Of a stretch of 5,745 nt of DNA, positions 1-5,745 are shown piece after piece. The translations under genes and the position numbers were made by a program. Source of the stretch: Planctomycetota bacterium (GTDB taxonomy: Bacteria > Planctomycetota > UBA1135); contig NVRO01000177.1 in NCBI GenBank assembly GCA_002400895.1, positions 1 through 5,745 of the forward strand, given 5' to 3'. The notes under the pieces were generated by a model. That model ran no database searches and had not been told where the DNA came from. It saw only the letters and a program-made list of their open reading frames with translations. Each line of letters starts with the position of its first letter. The first letter of the stretch is position 1.

Positions 1-1244
1 GCAGTTGGTTTTTAATGGGCGTGGAAACTCCGGCGCTAACCGCCTTCGTCGCCCGGATGGCCGACCCCGAACTTCATCTTGCCGCCTGGGGATCCCTGGT
101 TTTCCCGCTTTCACTGGTGATCGAAGGTCCGGTCATCATGCTCCTTGCCGCCAGTACTGCCCTCGCAGTTGATCGTCGCTCCTACCGCAAGTTGCTGCGC
201 TACATGTGGGTGATGAGCGCAGTATTGACACTGATTCACGTCGCAATCGCCTTTACCCCGCTGTTCGATTGGGTGGCCGGCAGCCTGCTCGGAGTACCTT
301 CACAATTGCATGAAGCCGGCCGTACCGGTTTGCAAATCATGACTCCTTGGACCGCGGCAATCGCCTGGCGGAGACTCAATCAGGGAGTTTTGATTCGCTC
401 CGGATCATCGCGAGCGGTGGTAGTCGGAACCGGCGTACGAATGCTGGTGTTGCTGACCATGCTGGCAGCCGGGCGCAGCTTCGACTTGGGCAGCGGCATT
501 CTGGTTGGAGCCACTGCAGTGGCAGTTGCAGTTTGCGCCGAAGCATTATTCGCCTGGTGGGCAGTGCAACATGTAGTCAATGAGCGACTGGTCGAACATA
601 ATCCCGACGCCACCCCGATTTCAGTTCCCTCTTTCATTTCCTTTTACCTGCCGCTTGCGCTCACCCCGCTGCTCACCTTGATTATCCAACCAGCTGGTGC
701 CGCCGGCATGAGCCGCATGCCGATGGCAATGGAATCCCTGGCGGCATGGCCAGCTGTTCATGGTCTGGTTTTTCTGGCTCGCGGCGCCGGCTTTGCCTAC
801 AACGAAGTGGTAGTAGCTCTGGCTGGTGAGGTTGGCGGTAAACATCAACTTCGTCGTTTCGCCAAAATGTTGGCGGCAACCACGGTTGGAGTGCTTGCCT
901 TGCTTGGCCTTACTCCTCTCGGCTCCATCTGGTTCGGACAGATTTCCGGGCTGTCCGAAAGCCTGACCAAGCTGTGTTCTTCAGCCATCCTGGTGGCGGT
1001 GCTGATGCCCGGTTATCAGGTTTACCAGTCTCTTTACCAGGGGCTGATGGTCCATCATCGCCGCACCCGCGGGGTGAGCGAAGCAGTGGCTTTATACGTG
1101 GTGATCGCCCTGGTCGGCTTGTTCATCGGCTCCCGCCACGCAGATATCCCCGGTATCTACTGGGCTCTGGCAACCTTTGTGGTCGCCGGTATCAGCCAGA
1201 CACTGTGGCTGCGATATCGGGCGCATGAATTTATGCGCTCTTAG
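1..1244 (+). CDS. MATE/MOP-superfamily-like multi-pass membrane protein (ANKH-like), 5' partial
   Basis: The reading frame is open to the left edge (first whole codon at base 3, reading S-W-F-L before the first ATG at 15), and the hydrophobic start looks like the end of a first transmembrane helix. The true start is therefore probably upstream and 15 is likely an internal Met. From ATG 15 there are 409 residues with about 10-11 hydrophobic segments, roughly at 29-52, 63-89, 109-127, 135-153, 159-184, 207-232, 243-271, 289-310, 318-347, 354-373 and 378-403. Short basic loops (RRSYRKL at 54-60, HHRRTR at 347-352) separate some of them. The internal two-half layout, with the Pro-containing IEGPVIML at 36-43 and FYLPLALTPLL at 210-220, resembles MOP-superfamily flippase/exporters. 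Spacing of the EGP, RK, H-x-x-IAF and AW-x-x-x-x-QG motifs recalls vertebrate ANKH, a small-anion/nucleotide exporter. The substrate is unknown. It is a single convergent gene with no partner visible here. A MATE-like integral membrane protein is well supported; the ANKH affinity is a judgement from memory. Confidence 0.82.
   Translation, partial: SWFLMGVETPALTAFVARMADPELHLAAWGSLVFPLSLVIEGPVIMLLAASTALAVDRRSYRKLLRYMWVMSAVLTLIHVAIAFTPLFDWVAGSLLGVPSQLHEAGRTGLQIMTPWTAAIAWRRLNQGVLIRSGSSRAVVVGTGVRMLVLLTMLAAGRSFDLGSGILVGATAVAVAVCAEALFAWWAVQHVVNERLVEHNPDATPISVPSFISFYLPLALTPLLTLIIQPAGAAGMSRMPMAMESLAAWPAVHGLVFLARGAGFAYNEVVVALAGEVGGKHQLRRFAKMLAATTVGVLALLGLTPLGSIWFGQISGLSESLTKLCSSAILVAVLMPGYQVYQSLYQGLMVHHRRTRGVSEAVALYVVIALVGLFIGSRHADIPGIYWALATFVVAGISQTLWLRYRAHEFMRS
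1219..1240 (+). terminator. Inverted repeat at the convergent gene ends, possible weak terminator
   Basis: Arms 1219-1226 (GGGCGCAT) and 1233-1240 (ATGCGCTC) pair over 8 bp, one of them a G-U pair, around the 6-base loop GAATTT. The hairpin ends just before the TAG stop of the plus-strand membrane protein (1242-1244), and the minus-strand SGNH hydrolase stops at 1265. Only 20 bases (1245-1264) lie between the two genes. The position fits a shared terminator, but no real T-run follows on either strand, so intrinsic termination would be weak and the repeat may be only coding sequence. Confidence 0.3.
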
Positions 1245-1264
1245 TTCCGCGTCGAGAAACCGAC

Positions 1265-1963
1265 TTAGCTCTCCAGCAGTGGAGCCAAAGCCTCGGCCCA
1301 ACGACGGTATCCATCTTCGGACAGGTGCAACAAATCGGGCATGATGGCGGTGCTCAAATTTTCGTTCCCATCGACAAAAACGTGACCGATATCGAAAAAA
1401 TGGACGCGCTCATCGAATGCCATCCGCTGGGCAATCAAGCGGTTGGCGCCAATGTTGACTTGACGAAGGGGGTCATGCTGCTGGGCTCCACGCGGGAAAA
1501 TACCGAGCACAATGATGTCGGCAAAAAGCAGACGTGATTTCAGTTCTCGCACGATTGACTCGACCCCGTCCGCTATCTCCCGGGAAGTGTTGGTACCGGA
1601 ATTGTTGGTACCAATCATCAGCACTACCTGTTGTGGTGACAAACCATCAAGAACTCCATCTCCGATGCGCCACAAGACATGCTGGGTGCGATCTCCACTA
1701 ATTCCCAGGTTCAGCACGTACCTGCCACCATAATGCTCTTCCCAAATTGGCGCTCCGGCATTTTCCCATGACTGCGTGATGGAATCACCGATGAACAATA
1801 TTTTCCATGAACCGTTGGCGGCGATTTCCTTTTGCGCCAGGTGTCTGGTCATGTGCCAACCATCACGTTGAGCTGGAATGGTGGCATCCGAAGAGCGGAT
1901 AATTGATGGAGTCGGCGCCGCACAAGCAGCGGCCAGCAAGCAGAGTGAGAGGAGTCGTATCAT
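1265..1963 (-). CDS. SGNH/GDSL-family hydrolase, PAF-acetylhydrolase (PAFAH1B)-like, putative lipoprotein
   Basis: This 232-residue protein should be an exported esterase or deacetylase. All four SGNH blocks are visible: block I GDSIT at 59-63 (nucleophile Ser61), block II GISGD at 87-91 (oxyanion Gly90), block III GTNN at 118-121 (Asn120), and block V DLLH at 210-213 (Asp210, His213). The stretch GDRTQHVLWR at 90-99 and the LGIFPRG segment at 153-159 closely match the catalytic subunits of animal PAF acetylhydrolase Ib, where the triad is Ser47/Asp192/His195. Many bacterial members probably remove acetyl groups from carbohydrates. The N-terminus MIRLLSLCLLAAAC looks like a short lipoprotein signal with Cys14 as the lipidation site; Ala at -3 makes the lipobox imperfect, so ordinary secretion is an alternative. 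The ATG at 1963 lies 12 bases after the prolyl oligopeptidase stop with no obvious Shine-Dalgarno, so translation within an operon is likely. Block III contains a 15-bp tandem repeat. The natural substrate cannot be read from the sequence. Confidence 0.92.
   Translation of the reverse strand: MIRLLSLCLLAAACAAPTPSIIRSSDATIPAQRDGWHMTRHLAQKEIAANGSWKILFIGDSITQSWENAGAPIWEEHYGGRYVLNLGISGDRTQHVLWRIGDGVLDGLSPQQVVLMIGTNNSGTNTSREIADGVESIVRELKSRLLFADIIVLGIFPRGAQQHDPLRQVNIGANRLIAQRMAFDERVHFFDIGHVFVDGNENLSTAIMPDLLHLSEDGYRRWAEALAPLLES
1583..1612 (-). repeat. 15-bp tandem repeat inside SGNH block III
   Basis: Read on the minus strand, bases 1612-1598 (GGTACCAACAATTCC) and 1597-1583 (GGTACCAACACTTCC) are adjacent and identical at 14 of 15 positions. 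They encode GTNNS followed by GTNTS, residues 118-127 of the SGNH hydrolase. The first copy carries the catalytic block III Asn120. The protein length between block III and the next helix is close to that of animal PAFAH1B (one residue longer by eye), so this is not obviously a recent net insertion. Confidence 0.85.
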
Positions 1964-1975
1964 CGGTGGGGATTG

Positions 1976-4096
1976 TCAGATGCAGAATATCATGCCAAGT
2001 TCATTGGCAAGAAATGCCCACATGTCGGCATATTCGGCAATGCGCATGGCGGTCGGCTTTCCAGCCCCATGACCGCCTCGGGTTTCAATTCTAATCAGAA
2101 CCGGATTAGTGCCAGCTTGGGCAGCCTGAAGAGTAGCTGCAAACTTGAATGAGTGCGCTGGAACCACTCGGTCATCATGGTCTCCGGTGGTGATCATGGT
2201 TGCCGGATAAGCAACCCCATCACGCACATTATGGATTGGCGAGTAACTGTACAGAGTCTTGAATTGGTCCTTGTCTGCGGAGGTGCCGAAATCGGAAGCC
2301 CAGGCCCAGCCAATCGTGAACTCGTGGTAGCGCAACATGTCCAGCACCCCGACTGCGGGCAGACAGGCCGCAAACAAATCCGGGCGCTGAGTCATGCAGG
2401 CGCCGACCAGCAAACCGCCATTCGAGCCGCCACGAATCGCCAATCGTTCGGGGCTGGTCCAGCCGTTGTCACACAACCATTCGCCGGCAGCAATGAAGTC
2501 GTCAAAAACATTCTGCTTTTGGTGAACAGTTCCTGCTTGATGCCACTCCTGGCCGAACTCACCGCCACCCCGCAGGTTGGGCATGGCGAATACCCCGCCC
2601 ATTTCCATCCATACCAGGTTGCTCACCGAGAAGCGGGGAGTCATCGAAATATTGAACCCGCCATAGCCATAAAGCTGAACTGGTTGATTGCCATTGGGCA
2701 AGACGTCCTTGTTACGCACAACGAACATCGGGATCCGGGTTCCATCCTTCGATGGATACCAGACTTGCTCGGCAATGTAATCGGAAGGATCAAATGAGAC
2801 CGCAGGGGCCATTGCCAATTCCGACTTGCCACTGTTCAAGTCCAATTTGAAAACGGTCGACGGGTAGGTGAATGAGGTGAAGGAATACCAGGCAGTGCTG
2901 TCGTCATGCTTGCCACCAATCCTGCTGACCGACCCCAAGGTGGGAAACTGGACATCCCACAGATGGTCTCCGTAAAGAGAATATGCCCTGGTGACCGAGT
3001 AGGCATCATGAAGATAGTTGCACACCAACATGCCGCCGATGAAGGAGACGGACCTTAGTACGTCATCGGACTCCGGGACGACCTCCTCCCAACTTTCAGG
3101 GGACAAATTATCCGGATCAACGGCAATGATTCTCCCCTTGGGCGCACCGTTATTGGTTTGAAACCAAACCATGTCGCCATCAAATGCAAGGTAGTTGTAT
3201 TCCGCATCGAAGTCGTCGAACATGGTTTGGACATTGCCCCAATCATGCGTCAAGTCGATGTACCAAATACTGTTCTTGCGTTCCGTGCCTTCGCTGCCGA
3301 CGATAATCAACCAGTGGCCGTCTTCACTGATCTCGGAGCCGTAACTCCATTCCGGGTGTTCGGGTCGATAGTAAATAAGACGGTCTTCCGATTGAGCAGT
3401 ACCCAGTTTGTGGAAATACAATTTCTTGTCGGAATTCACCGCTGATAGTTCGCTGCCTTCGGGTGCGGGAAAGCGCGAGTAAAAGAATCCGGAGCTGTCG
3501 TGCATCCATGAAACCCCCGCGAATTTGGTCCATGACAACTGGTCACCGGTATTTTCTCCGGAATCCACATCCAGCACGTACCAGGTCTGCCAATCAGACC
3601 CGCCGTCAGAGACTGCATAAGCCATGTACTTGCCGTCCTCGCTGACTACAGTCGACGACAATGCCTTGGTTCCATCAGCAGACAGAGTATTCGGATCGAG
3701 CAACACTCGTCCATTCTGGTATGGACCATCACCGACAAAAATCACCGACTGGTTCTGCAATCCGTCATTGCGTGACCACAGCCAACGCCCTCCATACTCC
3801 GAGGGAGCACTGAATTTTTCATAATTCCACAACTCGGTCAGGCGCTCCCCAATCCTATTGCGCGTGGGCAAGGCATCCAGATAACCAAAACTTACTTTGT
3901 TTTGCTTGGCAACCCAAGCCGCGGTTTCTGCTGACATGTCGTCTTCCAGCCAGCGGTAGGGGTCGGCAACACGAGTACCGTGGTAGTTATCAACCACATC
4001 TCCGGTACGGGTTTCGGGATAGCTTAAATCGGAAGATCCAACGACTGGTGGATAGACACAAGCAGTTAGCAACAACAAGGGGAGCATGCGATGCAT
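1976..4096 (-). CDS. Prolyl oligopeptidase (peptidase family S9A), putative lipoprotein
   Basis: This serine peptidase cleaves short peptides after proline. From the ATG at 4096 it has 706 residues, against about 710 for porcine POP, so it is full length. The N-terminal segment with YPETRTGDVVDNYHG (29-43) and VADPYRWLEDD (43-53) is typical of S9A. A beta-propeller follows (about 80-435), then the alpha/beta-hydrolase domain from about 445. The triad is Ser558 in GGSNGG, Asp641 in DHDDRVVP and His676 in GGHGAGKP; the oxyanion Tyr in YGYGGF (about 478), Trp599 in GWAW (proline stacking) and Arg643 are also present. The start MHRMLPLLLLTAC ends in a good lipobox (LTAC, Cys13), so the enzyme is probably membrane-anchored outside the cytoplasm. 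The same frame stays open upstream to 4330, but that 78-residue extension would overlap the oxidoreductase gene, has no S9A character and would bury the signal peptide. The ATG at 4087 (Met4) is possible but would lose the basic n-region. It begins 10 bases after the oxidoreductase stop, with no clear Shine-Dalgarno. Confidence 0.95.
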   Translation of the reverse strand: MHRMLPLLLLTACVYPPVVGSSDLSYPETRTGDVVDNYHGTRVADPYRWLEDDMSAETAAWVAKQNKVSFGYLDALPTRNRIGERLTELWNYEKFSAPSEYGGRWLWSRNDGLQNQSVIFVGDGPYQNGRVLLDPNTLSADGTKALSSTVVSEDGKYMAYAVSDGGSDWQTWYVLDVDSGENTGDQLSWTKFAGVSWMHDSSGFFYSRFPAPEGSELSAVNSDKKLYFHKLGTAQSEDRLIYYRPEHPEWSYGSEISEDGHWLIIVGSEGTERKNSIWYIDLTHDWGNVQTMFDDFDAEYNYLAFDGDMVWFQTNNGAPKGRIIAVDPDNLSPESWEEVVPESDDVLRSVSFIGGMLVCNYLHDAYSVTRAYSLYGDHLWDVQFPTLGSVSRIGGKHDDSTAWYSFTSFTYPSTVFKLDLNSGKSELAMAPAVSFDPSDYIAEQVWYPSKDGTRIPMFVVRNKDVLPNGNQPVQLYGYGGFNISMTPRFSVSNLVWMEMGGVFAMPNLRGGGEFGQEWHQAGTVHQKQNVFDDFIAAGEWLCDNGWTSPERLAIRGGSNGGLLVGACMTQRPDLFAACLPAVGVLDMLRYHEFTIGWAWASDFGTSADKDQFKTLYSYSPIHNVRDGVAYPATMITTGDHDDRVVPAHSFKFAATLQAAQAGTNPVLIRIETRGGHGAGKPTAMRIAEYADMWAFLANELGMIFCI

Positions 4097-4106
4097 GCCG
4101 AACAGT

Positions 4107-5252
4107 TTAGGTGTTCTTAAGCCCAACCCACTTGCCAGATTCGCTGGATTCCAGCACCGCCTCGATGAAACGAACCCCGCGGGAGCCATCTGCAACTGTC
4201 GGGTAGGCATCCTCAAGGTCCTGTTCGCCTCTGATGGCACGCGCAAAGGCCCGATAAATGTTGGCGAACCCCTCAAGGTAACCCTCGGGGTGACCTGCTG
4301 GAATGCGACCAAGGGTTTGGGCTGAATCACTCAACCAGGCATTGCCGGAACGACGAGTTTCGCTCGCTCCATCCTTGCGCCACACAATCAAGTCATTGGG
4401 TTGTTCCTGACTCCACTCAATCCCACCCTTGGTGCCGAACACCCGCAGACTTAAGCCGTTTTCGCGCCCGGCACAAACCTGACTGCAACAAATTGTGCCG
4501 TTGGCACCATTTGACATTCTGACCATGGTCATGGCGTCGTCATCAACCCGGCGCCCCGACACAAAAGTACTGACAACGCCAATCAAACTATCAACTCGCA
4601 GTCCACTTACGTGTTCCAACAGATTGAAGGCATGAGTGCCGATATCCCCCAGCGAGCCGCCGGGACCCGATCGAGCAGGGTCAGTCCGCCAACTTGCCTG
4701 CTTTTGCCCATCTTCTTCCAGCGCTTCGCTCAGCCATCCCTGCAAGTATTCGGCATACACCTTGCGAACCTCGCCGATTACACCATTTTTCACCAGCTCC
4801 CGCGCTTCCCGCACCATCGGGTAGCCGGTGTAGTTGTGAGTGAGTACAAAGACACAGCCGGACTCTGCCACCGCCTTTTCCATTTCAGCTGCCAACTCAC
4901 TGCTGATGGTCATCGGCTTGTCGCAAATGACGTGAAAGCCGGACTTCAGAGCCGCGATTGCCGGACCGTGGTGAAGATGATTGGGAGTGACAATTGCCAC
5001 CGCATGAATGCGCTGGCTCGCCGGCAGAGAGGACTCGTCGGCAATCATCCGCTCCCAACTTGGGTAGACCCGGGCTTTGTCCAGACCGAGTTCACGACCA
5101 GTTTCTGCACTCTTTTCAGGACTTGAGGAGAAGGAGCCTGCAACCAACTCGAACTCCCGATCCATTTCGGCCGCGAGTCGGTGCACCGCGCCGATAAATG
5201 CACCGGGTCCTCCTCCAATCATGCCCAAGCGCAAACTACGATCGGAGGTCAC
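4107..5252 (-). CDS. Gfo/Idh/MocA-family NAD(P)-dependent oxidoreductase
   Basis: This 381-residue cytoplasmic dehydrogenase should act on a sugar, sugar derivative or cyclitol. The N-terminal Rossmann fold shows [16 protein letters not shown] at 10-25 for dinucleotide binding. [14 protein letters not shown] (86-99) and VICDKPM (108-114) follow, the latter being the family's usual EKP motif with Asp in place of Glu and the catalytic-site Lys112 kept. The C-terminal domain has [20 protein letters not shown] (198-217), with Asp203 and His207 at the expected active-site positions, and [11 protein letters not shown] (321-331). [16 protein letters not shown] (138-153) is characteristic of one large subgroup often annotated only as Gfo/Idh/MocA. 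The start is a GTG at 5252-5250 that shares one base with the TAG stop of the upstream isomerase; GGGG 8 bases before it could serve as a weak ribosome site. The next ATG (5222) lies inside the Rossmann strand and is rejected. Adjacency to a sugar isomerase supports a sugar catabolic role; the substrate and the position oxidised are unknown. Confidence 0.95.
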   Translation of the reverse strand: MTSDRSLRLGMIGGGPGAFIGAVHRLAAEMDREFELVAGSFSSSPEKSAETGRELGLDKARVYPSWERMIADESSLPASQRIHAVAIVTPNHLHHGPAIAALKSGFHVICDKPMTISSELAAEMEKAVAESGCVFVLTHNYTGYPMVREARELVKNGVIGEVRKVYAEYLQGWLSEALEEDGQKQASWRTDPARSGPGGSLGDIGTHAFNLLEHVSGLRVDSLIGVVSTFVSGRRVDDDAMTMVRMSNGANGTICCSQVCAGRENGLSLRVFGTKGGIEWSQEQPNDLIVWRKDGASETRRSGNAWLSDSAQTLGRIPAGHPEGYLEGFANIYRAFARAIRGEQDLEDAYPTVADGSRGVRFIEAVLESSESGKWVGLKNT

Positions 5253-5254
5253 TA
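5250..5254 (-). other. Stop/start overlap TAGTG (translational coupling)
   Basis: On the minus strand the bases read TAGTG: the TAG stop of the sugar isomerase (5254-5252) and the GTG start of the oxidoreductase (5252-5250) share one G. GGGG at 5263-5266 (plus coordinates) sits 8 bases ahead of the GTG. Such overlaps usually mean re-initiation by the same ribosome and matched synthesis of the two proteins. Confidence 0.75.
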
Positions 5255-5745
5255 CGAGAGCCCCAACATGCGGCGGTTGGCACCTCCGTCACGCTCACTG
5301 TCAGCGAAGTCGTCGAAACTGGTATCTGCAACTTCAATGATGTGGCGGGCAATAAACTCCGCTCCTTCAGCGGCACCGACCAGGTTGTGCTTGTAAGCGC
5401 ACTCCCATTCGAGCACCGCCCAGCCGGGGAAGTCATAGCGCGCCATCTTGGTGAAGATGTCGTTCCAATCGATTTGCCCGTCTCCGAGTGAACGGAAGCG
5501 ACCGGCGCGCTCGCCCCAGGGAAGGTATCCACCATAAACACCAGTACGCCCATCCGGACGGAACTCGGCATCCTTGACGTGAAACATCTTGATGCGGTCA
5601 TGATACAAATCAATGAACTGAGAATAATCCAGGCACTGGAGCACGAAGTGCGAAGGATCGTAGAGGATATTCGCCCGCTGATGCCCATTGACTGTCTCGA
5701 GAAAACGTTCCCAAGTTGCACCGTCATGCAAATCTTCACCGGGGT
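5252..5745 (-). CDS. Sugar phosphate isomerase/epimerase (xylose-isomerase-like TIM barrel), 5' partial
   Basis: Only the C-terminal part, about 164 residues, lies in the window; the frame is open through the right edge (reading P-G-E-D-L-H-D-G there), so the TTG at 5731 is an internal Leu and not a start. Family members run to about 290-340 residues. The segment carries C-terminal barrel strands with metal-site motifs: YDPSHFVLQ (bases 5662-5636; Asp and His three apart), FHVKDAEF (5584-5561; His and Asp) and VLEWE (5416-5402; Glu). These align in order with the Asp/His, His and Glu ligands of D-tagatose 3-epimerase/IolE-type enzymes, which use a divalent metal for aldose-ketose isomerisation, epimerisation or dehydration. 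GDGQIDWNDIF (just before YDFPGWAVLEWE) is also typical of this fold. The stop overlaps the GTG of the oxidoreductase, so the two are probably made together and act on consecutive intermediates. The substrate cannot be assigned. Endonuclease IV shares the fold, but sequence here is closer to the sugar enzymes. Confidence 0.9.
   Translation of the reverse strand, partial: PGEDLHDGATWERFLETVNGHQRANILYDPSHFVLQCLDYSQFIDLYHDRIKMFHVKDAEFRPDGRTGVYGGYLPWGERAGRFRSLGDGQIDWNDIFTKMARYDFPGWAVLEWECAYKHNLVGAAEGAEFIARHIIEVADTSFDDFADSERDGGANRRMLGLS

Noticed and set aside
380..879. Minus-strand open frames opposite the membrane protein gene
   Set aside because: They are shadows of hydrophobic codons; no signals or domains, and the plus-strand frame is continuous and clearly membrane-like.
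2153..2797. Plus-strand open frame of 214 codons antisense to the prolyl oligopeptidase catalytic domain
   Set aside because: It lies wholly opposite highly conserved S9A sequence, its translation has no recognisable domain, and such frames are common opposite long moderately GC-rich genes.
4097..4330. 78-codon upstream extension of the prolyl oligopeptidase
   Set aside because: It overlaps the oxidoreductase on the same strand in another frame, and the downstream ATG gives a proper lipoprotein signal and the usual family length.
4611..5126. Plus-strand open frame of 171 codons antisense to the oxidoreductase
   Set aside because: It mirrors the Gfo/Idh/MocA gene, whose motifs are clear; the translation is rich in Arg, Cys and His without any family resemblance.
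5729..5731. TTG as the start of the sugar isomerase
   Set aside because: The frame continues to the right edge with family-like residues (P-G-E-D-L-H-D-G), and the protein would lack half its barrel.
5236..5739. Second long minus-strand frame over the sugar isomerase (167 codons)
   Set aside because: Its translation is low in family features, while the neighbouring frame shows the metal-binding motifs of the isomerase and ends in the stop/start overlap.
1..5745. CRISPR arrays, tRNA or rRNA genes, insertion sequences, attachment sites
   Set aside because: No spaced repeats, transposase or integrase motifs, or RNA-gene signatures were seen; the coding genes occupy almost every base.

Overview
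This window looks like a piece of a bacterial chromosome, or of a metagenomic contig, from the Planctomycetes/Verrucomicrobia (PVC) assemblage. That placement is an inference. It rests on the resemblance, from memory, of the SGNH hydrolase, the Gfo/Idh/MocA oxidoreductase and the MATE-like membrane protein to proteins common in those phyla, on the near absence of Shine-Dalgarno sequences before the starts, and on moderate GC (mid-50s percent by eye). No rRNA, tRNA, mobile element, CRISPR array or phage gene was seen. Coding density is close to complete: the gaps between genes are 20, 12 and 10 bases, and one stop/start pair overlaps, so no gene-free stretch reaches 300 bases.

Layout. Bases 1-1244 (+) hold the 3' part of a polytopic membrane protein of the MATE/MOP flippase-exporter type, with features reminiscent of the ANKH (progressive ankylosis) branch; its N-terminus lies off the left edge. 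It converges on four minus-strand genes. Read in the direction of transcription, from right to left, these are: a sugar phosphate isomerase/epimerase with a TIM barrel (5745-5252, N-terminus off the right edge); a Gfo/Idh/MocA NAD(P)-dependent oxidoreductase (5252-4107, GTG start overlapping the preceding TAG stop); a prolyl oligopeptidase of family S9A with a lipoprotein signal (4096-1976); and a PAF-acetylhydrolase-like SGNH/GDSL hydrolase, also with a likely lipoprotein signal (1963-1265). An inverted repeat at the end of the plus-strand gene lies at the convergence point.

How they may work together. The isomerase and the oxidoreductase are a plausible catabolic pair acting on a sugar or polyol in the cytoplasm, by oxidation or ketonisation at one carbon plus isomerisation or epimerisation. 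The last two genes encode exported, probably membrane-anchored hydrolases, one cutting short proline-containing peptides and one cutting esters such as acetyl groups. Spacing says all four are co-transcribed. A shared physiological purpose, such as scavenging of glycopeptides or acetylated glycans, is only a guess. I see no clear sign of a previously undescribed system; the most unusual details are a near-perfect 15-bp tandem repeat in the catalytic block III of the SGNH hydrolase and the ANKH-like membrane protein.
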